Source: an uncultured bacterium
GTDB lineage: Bacteria; Actinomycetota; Coriobacteriia; Coriobacteriales; Coriobacteriaceae
Assembly (NCBI GenBank): GCA_905215195.1
Contig: CAJMPF010000110.1
Span: forward strand, 1 to 6,184
DNA: 6,184 nt
Reading direction: 5' to 3'
Every line of letters starts with the position of its first letter. The stretch's first letter is position 1. The notes under the pieces were generated by a model, which had not been told where the DNA came from, ran no database searches, and saw only the letters and a list, made by a program, of their open reading frames with translations. The position numbers and the translations under genes were made by a program. Below, piece after piece: positions 1 to 5,182 of the stretch.

Positions 1-32
1 TGTCGACGGTTCGAATCCGCCCGGGGGCACCA
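1..32 (+). tRNA. 3' end of a tRNA gene (partial, isotype undetermined)
   Basis: The window opens inside a tRNA gene. The T loop TTCGAAT is at 10-16, flanked by T-stem arms at 5-9 (GACGG) and 17-21 (CCGCC). The 3' acceptor strand CGGGGGC is at 22-28, the discriminator base A at 29 and an encoded CCA at 30-32. The acceptor 5' strand outside the window should therefore read about GCCCCCG. One T-stem pair (A6 with C20) is a mismatch as read. The anticodon is off the left edge, so the amino acid cannot be assigned. Discriminator A and this acceptor stem would suit tRNA-Leu, among others, but this is only a guess. Confidence 0.9.
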
Positions 33-42
33 GAGAAATATC

Positions 43-80
43 GAGCCTGGTACCGCTACGGTGCCGGGCTCTTCTGGTTT
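43..80 (+). terminator. Probable intrinsic terminator of the tRNA gene
   Basis: Eleven bases after the tRNA CCA, an inverted repeat pairs 43-54 (GAGCCTGGTACC) with 60-71 (GGTGCCGGGCTC) across a five-base loop, with two G-U wobbles and otherwise full complementarity. It is followed by a short, interrupted T-rich tract (TTCTGGTTT, 72-80). Position and stem strength fit a Rho-independent terminator for the tRNA transcript. The weak T tract lowers confidence. Confidence 0.6.
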
Positions 81-106
81 AAGGCATGCCGGAGTATTCG
101 CTGCTT

Positions 107-149
107 CAGATAAAGAAAGCGCCCGCTTGCTGGGGGAGCAAGCGGGCGC
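107..149 (-). terminator. Strong intrinsic terminator of the phosphatase/PBP/kinase operon
   Basis: Positions 119-131 (GCGCCCGCTTGCT) and 137-149 (AGCAAGCGGGCGC) form a perfect 13-bp stem with a five-base loop (GGGGG on the plus strand). Reading the minus strand, the stem is followed immediately by TTTCTTTATC (118-109), a U-rich release tract. It lies about 50 bases beyond the kinase stop codon, so it should end the whole minus-strand operon. The plus-strand side of the stem is not followed by a T tract, so termination is expected to be mostly one-directional. Confidence 0.9.
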
Positions 150-167
150 CTGTGAGCGAATATGTTT

Positions 168-181
168 GCGGCGAAAGCCGC
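168..181 (-). other. Small hairpin between kinase stop codon and terminator
   Basis: GCGGC (168-172) and GCCGC (177-181) form a perfect 5-bp stem around a four-base loop (GAAA on the plus strand, TTTC on the minus). It sits 20 bases past the kinase stop in the 3' untranslated region of the minus-strand transcript. As a plus-strand RNA the loop would be a GNRA-type tetraloop. No function can be assigned; it may only stabilise the mRNA 3' end. Confidence 0.4.
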
Positions 182-201
182 GATAAGCGGTGGGGTGGCG
201 A

Positions 202-2163
202 CTAGTTGGTCGTACCGGAATCGTCGCCCGTGCCCGAGCCAGAGTCAGAGCCCGAGCCAGAAAGTGCGACTGTTAGCGTGATCGTGCTGTCGGTGGACTG
301 CTTGCCAGTGGGGGAGACGCCCGTCACGGTGGCGTTTTCGTTGCCACTCACGGGGTTGCCGTTCTGATCGCAGAATGCGATGTTGTAGAACCCGGCGTTG
401 TTGAGCGCGGTGACGGCGGCGGAGATGCTCTTGCCGTACAGGTTGCCCGGGACGCTGGCCTTGCCGGACTTCTTGGCGATGACGACGGTGATCGTGGCAC
501 CGGGCTTCTGCTTGCCGCTGGGGTTCCAGCTAATTACGGTACCCTCGGTAACCGAGTCGTTTTCCTGGTAGCTCACGTCGACGCCAAAGCCAGCCATGTC
601 GAGAGCGTTGCGCGCCTGGGCCTCAGTCATGTCGGTCAGATCGGGCACCGAGGTGGTGTCCGGGCCGCTGGAGACCTTGTACGAGATGGTCGTGCCCTTC
701 TCGACCTCCTTGCCGGCAACAGTGCTCTGCTCAAAGACCTGGCCTTCTTCGGCCTCATTGGCTTCCTCCGAAGCGCTGCCCTTCAGGCCCACGCTTGCCA
801 GTGCGGCCTCGGCCTGGTCCTTGGTCAGGCCGACGAGCTGCGGAACCTCAACCTTCTCGGAGGGCTTAGGGCCCTTGGAGACTACCAGGTTCACCCTCGT
901 GCCCTTGGCCTTCTTGGTGTTGCCGTTGGGGGTCTGCTCGGCGACCTTTCCCTCGTCGACATCGTCGTTGTAGCTCTGGTCGACGGTGCCAACCTCAAGG
1001 CCGGCTTCCTTGATCAGCTCAATAGCGGTTTCCTGGTCCTTGCCCAGCACGTCGGGCACCGTGACCTGTTCGCCACTGAACATGCCCGTGGCAAAGGCCA
1101 CTACAACGCCGATCACGGCGACGGCGGCAATCACGGCGGCGATAATCTTGTTCTTGTTGGACTTAGGCTTCTCGACCTCGTAGGAGCCCGTGGAGCCCGA
1201 GACAGCGCTACGGGCGGTGTTCTGACCGCTCACGCCCGAGACGGGACGAACCATAGCGCGCGTTGAGTCGGAAAGCTCGCGGGTCTTGGTGGCACCCAGG
1301 TCGCCGGCGGCACCGATGATGCGCGTGGGCTCCGAGACGTTGACGGCGCGGCCGGACAGGTAGCTGTTGAGCACCTGGCGCAGCTCGTCGGCCGTCTGGA
1401 AGCGGTTTGCCGGGTCCTTCTCCATGCACTTGAGGATGATGCGCTCCAGGTCGGCATCGACGCCGGAGTTGATCTGGCTCGGCGGGATGGGGAGTTCGTT
1501 GACCTGCTTGAGCGCGACCGAGATAGCGTCGTCGCCGTCAAAGGGTACGCGACCGGTGGCGCACTCGTACATGACGACACCCAGCGAGTAGATATCCGAG
1601 GTGGGGCCGAGGTCCTGGCCGCGGGTCTGCTCGGGGCTTACATAGTGGGCGGTGCCCAGAACGTTGTTATCCTGCGTGAGGTGGCTGTTCTTGGCGCGTG
1701 CGATGCCAAAATCCATTACCTTGATGTTGCCGTCGGGCAGCACCATGATGTTTTGCGGCTTAATGTCGCGGTGGATGATCTCGTGCTTGTGGGCGACCGA
1801 AAGCGCGGAGCTGATCTGCGAGCCGATCTGTGCGACCTTCTTGGGATCGAGGGCGCCGTGGCTCTTGATGCCGCTCTTAAGGTCGGTACCGCGCAGGTAC
1901 TCCATGACGATGTAATAGGTGTCGCCGTCCTTGCCCCAGTCGTAGACGCCCACGATATAGGGGGAGGACAGGCCGGCCGCTGCCTGGGCCTCCTGCTTAA
2001 AGCGGGCGGCGAAGGTGGCGTCGCCGGCATACTGCGGCAGCATGATCTTGACGGCAACCGTGCGGTCGAGGACCTGATCCTGTGCACGGAAGACGGTCGC
2101 CATACCGCCCGTTCCCACCTTATCCTTAAGGAGGTATCTTCCCCCGAGGACCCTCTGTTCCAT
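202..2163 (-). CDS. pknB: PASTA-domain receptor Ser/Thr protein kinase (PknB/PrkC/Stk1 type)
   Basis: This 653-residue eukaryotic-type kinase phosphorylates cell-wall and division proteins on Ser/Thr. The Hanks kinase domain (about 10-270) keeps all core elements: Gly-rich loop VGTGGMATV (16-24), ATP lysine Lys39, probable helix-C Glu58, catalytic HRDIKPQN (131-138, Asp133), metal-binding DFG (151-153), and activation segment LTQDNNVLGTAHY followed by SPEQ. A juxtamembrane stretch rich in Thr, Ser and Arg (270-338) leads to one membrane helix (about 340-362). Outside are four PASTA-like repeats starting near 367, 438, 504 and 569, which in this family bind muropeptides or lipid II. A Gly/Ser/Asp tail ends the protein. 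The fourth repeat is the least typical and holds the only extracellular cysteine (Cys598). ATG 2163 is chosen because AGGAG lies five bases upstream; the in-frame ATG at 2178 has no Shine-Dalgarno sequence. In the activation loop, the second Thr phosphosite of mycobacterial PknB is Asp165 here. It is the last gene of the operon, 132 bases after the fusion gene. Confidence 0.96.
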   Translation of the reverse strand: MEQRVLGGRYLLKDKVGTGGMATVFRAQDQVLDRTVAVKIMLPQYAGDATFAARFKQEAQAAAGLSSPYIVGVYDWGKDGDTYYIVMEYLRGTDLKSGIKSHGALDPKKVAQIGSQISSALSVAHKHEIIHRDIKPQNIMVLPDGNIKVMDFGIARAKNSHLTQDNNVLGTAHYVSPEQTRGQDLGPTSDIYSLGVVMYECATGRVPFDGDDAISVALKQVNELPIPPSQINSGVDADLERIILKCMEKDPANRFQTADELRQVLNSYLSGRAVNVSEPTRIIGAAGDLGATKTRELSDSTRAMVRPVSGVSGQNTARSAVSGSTGSYEVEKPKSNKNKIIAAVIAAVAVIGVVVAFATGMFSGEQVTVPDVLGKDQETAIELIKEAGLEVGTVDQSYNDDVDEGKVAEQTPNGNTKKAKGTRVNLVVSKGPKPSEKVEVPQLVGLTKDQAEAALASVGLKGSASEEANEAEEGQVFEQSTVAGKEVEKGTTISYKVSSGPDTTSVPDLTDMTEAQARNALDMAGFGVDVSYQENDSVTEGTVISWNPSGKQKPGATITVVIAKKSGKASVPGNLYGKSISAAVTALNNAGFYNIAFCDQNGNPVSGNENATVTGVSPTGKQSTDSTITLTVALSGSGSDSGSGTGDDSGTTN

Positions 2164-2295
2164 TCCTGCTCCTAACATAACTATTCGCTCAACGATGTGT
2201 GTGGTACCAAATGTGTGGCCGCTGGGGCCGTGTGGCGCGTTGCCGCTAGCTCATCGGCCGTGGCGTGCCCCAAGTATCCGCCTTGATCACGGGCA
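2164..2295 (-). other. 132-base intergenic spacer, possible structured leader with a 16-codon ORF
   Basis: This is the only sizeable gap within the operon. I see no convincing -35/-10 pair for a separate kinase promoter, so read-through from the fusion gene is the default view. On the minus strand a mini-ORF starts with an ATG that overlaps the fusion gene stop as TGATG (ATG at 2296-2294) and ends at TAG 2248-2246 after 16 codons (MPVIKADTWGTPRPMS). An AGGGAG (2306-2301) lies four bases before that ATG. In the RNA, 2267-2272 can pair with 2223-2228 (six base pairs), enclosing a smaller GCCG/CGGC stem. None of this is strong enough to call a gene or a riboswitch. Confidence 0.25.
2169..2173 (-). 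promoter_or_regulatory. Ribosome binding site deciding the pknB start
   Basis: On the minus strand AGGAG (2173-2169) sits five bases before ATG 2163. The alternative upstream ATG at 2178 is preceded by GAGCGAATAGTT, which has no purine-rich Shine-Dalgarno match at a useful distance. The extra residues MLGAG from the upstream start are also not part of the usual kinase N-terminus, which begins just before the GGRY motif. Confidence 0.8.
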
Positions 2296-5166
2296 TCACG
2301 CTCCCTGTGCGGCGAGCGCCGCGGTCAGGACGATGCCGGCAATCTTGGCCGCCTTGACGTCGTGTTTGTCGTAATCCTCCAGGGCCACCGAGATGGCAAC
2401 CGTGGGTGAATCGTAAGGTGCAAAGCCAACAAACATAGAGTTGACGTTGGTGCCGCCGGTCTCGGCCGAACCGGTCTTGCCGGCAACCTTGACGCCCGGA
2501 ATCTGGGCATCGGTGCCGGTGCCGGACTGGACGACGGCGAGCATGGCCTGCTTGACCTGGTCGGCCGTGGCAGAGCTGACAGCCTGGCCCAGCGAGCGGG
2601 ACTGCGTGGTCTTAACCACGGTCCCGTCCGGGGCGAGTATCTGTGACACAAAGAACGGGTCCATGACCACGCCGCTGTTGGCGATAGCGGCAGCGATCAC
2701 GCAATTCTGCATGACGGTGGTCTGCGGGCCAGGTGTGTGGTCCATGCCGACGGGCTGGCCGGCGCCTGCCCAAGCGGTCTCCCACTCGGTCATAAGCGAA
2801 GGGTCGGCCATGATGGAAGCCGCGGTGGTCAGATCCTGACCGAGCTTTTGACCGTAGCCAAAGGCGTTGGCAAACTGGACGAGCGAGTTGGCGCCGACCT
2901 CGTTGGCCACCTGGCCAAAGACGACGTTAGACGACACGGCGAAGGCCTGCTGCAGGCTGATGGTTCCGTAGCTTTCGTTGGCGTAGTTGGTGACCGGCGC
3001 GTTGCCGATGTCCATGGAGCCGGGCGCCTGGTACGTGCTGGTAAGGCTGGCGGTGCCGGTTTCGAGCGCCGCGGAGAGCGTGACGACCTTAAAGGTCGAG
3101 CCCGGGGTGTACAGCGCGTCCATGGCGCGGTCGTACATGGAGCCGTCCTCGCCACCGCCCGACTGCATCAGGGCATCGATGTTGGTGTTGTCATAGGTGG
3201 GCGAGCTCGCGCACGCAAGGACCGCACCGGTGCGCGGATCCATGACCACCACAGCGCCCTTAAAGCCCTTGAGCGCCTGCTCGGCAGCCGTCTGGATGCG
3301 CGAGTCGATAGTGAGCTTGGCGGTATTGCCCGGCTGGGTCTGCCCCGCGAGCGACGCAATGGCGTTGTTCCAGCTGGAGTAATCCTTGGAGCCGGTGAGC
3401 GTATCGTTCATGACGCTCTCGATGCCGGCGGTGCCGTATTGCTGGCTCACGTAGCCCACCACGTGCGCGGCCATGTTGCCGTTGGGGTAGGAACGGGCGT
3501 AGGTGCCGTCCTCCTGTTGCAGCGACTCGGCTAGTGTCACGCCGTCGGACGTGATGATGGAGCCACGCTGGATGTACTTGGAGCGGGCGATGGTGTGGTT
3601 GTTGGTCGGCATGTCCTGGTAGTCCTTCGCCTTGATGACCTGGACATAGGTGAGGTTGCCGATAAGGATGGCGAACAGCGCCGTGAAGGCAAGCACGGCA
3701 CGAGTCAGACGGTTGGCAAGCGCCACGCGGCCGAGCACGCCGGACTCAGGCGTGTCGAGCAGGCGACGACGCATGCGAGAGCCCGCGGAGTGGTTGCCGC
3801 GGCTGTAGGAAGGCACGTTGGCAAAACGCGTACCGGTCGGGGCAGCGGCGGATGCGACCTGGTCATCGGTGATGGCGGCCATGGTGCCGGTGCCGGTGAG
3901 CTCGGCTTCGCGTCCAGTTGCCTCGTCGCCGGCGCGCAGCAGCAGCGCGACGATGATAAAGCTCGCCAGCAGCGAGGAGCCGCCCTGGCTCATAAAGGGC
4001 AGGGTGACGCCGGTCAGCGGGATCAGGCGGGTTACGCCGCCAACGATTAAGAATGCCTGGAAGCTGATGGCCGCCGTAAGGCCGGTCGCGCTAAAGGCGG
4101 CAAGGTCGGACTTGGCGCGGGCTGCCGTGGTGAGGCCACGCACGGCAAAAAGCATAAACAGGATGAGCACGGCGCCGCCGCCCAAAAGGCCCATTTCCTC
4201 GCCGATGGCCGAGAAGATAAAGTCGGACTCGACGACGGGGATGTTGTTTGCCATGCCATTGCCGATGCCGACGCCAACCAGGCCGCCGTCAGCCAGCGAG
4301 TAAAGTGACTGTACGATCTGGTAGCCCTGACCCTGGGCGTCCTTAAACGGATCGACCCAGACCTGAAAGCGCACCTGCACGTGCGACAGGAACTTGTAGG
4401 CACCCACGGCTCCAACGGCCAGCAGCGCAAGGCCGATGATGACGTACGAAAAGCGTCCCGTGGCAACATAGAGCATCAGCAAAAAGATGGTGTAGAACAG
4501 GACGGCCGAGCCCAGGTCGCGTTCGAAGACGACGATGAGCAGGCACACGCCCCACACGGCAAACAGCGGCAGCAGCAGGCGGAAGCGCGGAATCTTGAGG
4601 CCCAAGATCTTGCGGTTGGAGATGGAGAGCAGCTCGCGGTTCTCGGCCAGATAGCCTGCCAGGAACAAGACGATGAAGACCTTGGCGAACTCGCCGGGCT
4701 GGATGGTGAAGCCCGCGATGCGAATCCACAGCTTGGAGCCCGAGATCGTGGTGCCGATAAAGATCGGCAGCATCAGCAGGATGATGCCGATAATGCCAAA
4801 GGTGTACTTGTAGCGCATGACCACGTCGAGGTTCTTGACCAGTGCGAGCGTTCCCACCATGAGCGCCACCGAGACAAACAGGATGATGAGCTGTGAGATG
4901 GCGAGAGCGGGGGCGAGACGCGTCACGAACGTGATGCCGATGCCCGAAAGTATAAATACGATGGGCAGGATGGCGGGGTCGGCACCGGGTGCCAAGATGC
5001 GCACGGCAATGTGGGCCGCGGCAAAGGCGGCAAAGAGGCCGATAGGTACGGCGAGCGTCTCAAAGGAGATGGCAGCGCCCGCGGTGAGGACGTACATCGC
5101 ATACAGCAGGATGACGGGGAACGCCGAGGCGATGAGCAAGAGCAGCTCGGTGTTGCGGCGACTCAT
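2296..5166 (-). CDS. SEDS glycosyltransferase fused to class B penicillin-binding protein (RodA/FtsW-PbpA fusion)
   Basis: One uninterrupted 956-residue protein carries both activities of the elongation or division peptidoglycan synthase. Residues 1-411 are a SEDS polymerase with about twelve membrane helices. It has the QPGEFAK motif (156-162), the putative catalytic Asp217 in FERDLGS, and the late PFMSQGGSS motif (390-398), where the usual Tyr is Gln394. Residues 412-488 form a hydrophilic linker, predicted cytoplasmic and rich in Thr, Ser and Arg. Residues 490-508 are a further membrane anchor ending in LTYVQV, like the N-terminus of actinobacterial PbpA. The rest is an extracellular transpeptidase with SxxK (Ser690-TF-Lys693), SxN (Ser745-Ser-Asn747) and KTGS (897-900), all intact. 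SEDS enzymes polymerise lipid II and class B PBPs crosslink it; in most bacteria they are separate partners. The SEDS C-terminus is cytoplasmic, so fusion preserves both topologies. No internal ATG in the linker has a Shine-Dalgarno sequence. Start ATG 5166 is 16 bases after the phosphatase stop, implying co-transcription. Whether it serves elongation (RodA) or division (FtsW) cannot be proven; the context favours RodA-PbpA. Confidence 0.94.
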   Translation of the reverse strand: MSRRNTELLLLIASAFPVILLYAMYVLTAGAAISFETLAVPIGLFAAFAAAHIAVRILAPGADPAILPIVFILSGIGITFVTRLAPALAISQLIILFVSVALMVGTLALVKNLDVVMRYKYTFGIIGIILLMLPIFIGTTISGSKLWIRIAGFTIQPGEFAKVFIVLFLAGYLAENRELLSISNRKILGLKIPRFRLLLPLFAVWGVCLLIVVFERDLGSAVLFYTIFLLMLYVATGRFSYVIIGLALLAVGAVGAYKFLSHVQVRFQVWVDPFKDAQGQGYQIVQSLYSLADGGLVGVGIGNGMANNIPVVESDFIFSAIGEEMGLLGGGAVLILFMLFAVRGLTTAARAKSDLAAFSATGLTAAISFQAFLIVGGVTRLIPLTGVTLPFMSQGGSSLLASFIIVALLLRAGDEATGREAELTGTGTMAAITDDQVASAAAPTGTRFANVPSYSRGNHSAGSRMRRRLLDTPESGVLGRVALANRLTRAVLAFTALFAILIGNLTYVQVIKAKDYQDMPTNNHTIARSKYIQRGSIITSDGVTLAESLQQEDGTYARSYPNGNMAAHVVGYVSQQYGTAGIESVMNDTLTGSKDYSSWNNAIASLAGQTQPGNTAKLTIDSRIQTAAEQALKGFKGAVVVMDPRTGAVLACASSPTYDNTNIDALMQSGGGEDGSMYDRAMDALYTPGSTFKVVTLSAALETGTASLTSTYQAPGSMDIGNAPVTNYANESYGTISLQQAFAVSSNVVFGQVANEVGANSLVQFANAFGYGQKLGQDLTTAASIMADPSLMTEWETAWAGAGQPVGMDHTPGPQTTVMQNCVIAAAIANSGVVMDPFFVSQILAPDGTVVKTTQSRSLGQAVSSATADQVKQAMLAVVQSGTGTDAQIPGVKVAGKTGSAETGGTNVNSMFVGFAPYDSPTVAISVALEDYDKHDVKAAKIAGIVLTAALAAQGA

Positions 5167-5174
5167 AAGCGGCA

Positions 5175-5182
5175 CTCCCTTT
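5175..5182 (-). promoter_or_regulatory. Ribosome binding site deciding the fusion gene start
   Basis: AAAGGGAG occupies 5182-5175 on the minus strand, directly after the phosphatase stop codon. It lies eight bases before ATG 5166, a normal spacing. The GTG at 5175-5173 would overlap the end of this Shine-Dalgarno sequence and is therefore an unlikely start, so the protein should begin MSRRNTELL. Confidence 0.75.

Noticed and set aside
1645..2175. Plus-strand open frame of 176 codons opposite the kinase domain
   Set aside because: It is antisense to the kinase catalytic region; the predicted protein looks like mirrored codon composition, not a real family.
2176..2178. ATG at 2178 as the kinase start
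   Set aside because: No Shine-Dalgarno sequence precedes it, while ATG 2163 has AGGAG at five-base spacing.
2195..2218. Short direct repeat ATGTGTG(T)GG upstream of the kinase as an operator
   Set aside because: The copies are short, imperfect and not symmetric, and no promoter is visible beside them.
2737..3534. Plus-strand open frame of 265 codons opposite the PBP domain
   Set aside because: It lies wholly antisense to a strongly supported transpeptidase domain with intact motifs. Long antisense frames are common in high-GC genes, and its Gly/Val/Arg/His-rich product resembles no family I know.
3885..3899. GGTGCC hexamer repeat in the fusion linker (also a similar pair near 2514) as a functional repeat
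   Set aside because: It is two to three units only, encodes Thr-Gly-Thr in frame, and is expected by chance in high-GC coding DNA.
3700..3935. Possibility that the SEDS-PBP fusion is an artefact or that the PBP has its own start
   Set aside because: The frame is continuous with plausible codons through the linker, and the ATG codons for Met429 and Met465 lack Shine-Dalgarno sequences. A sequencing error cannot be excluded without reads, but nothing here suggests one.
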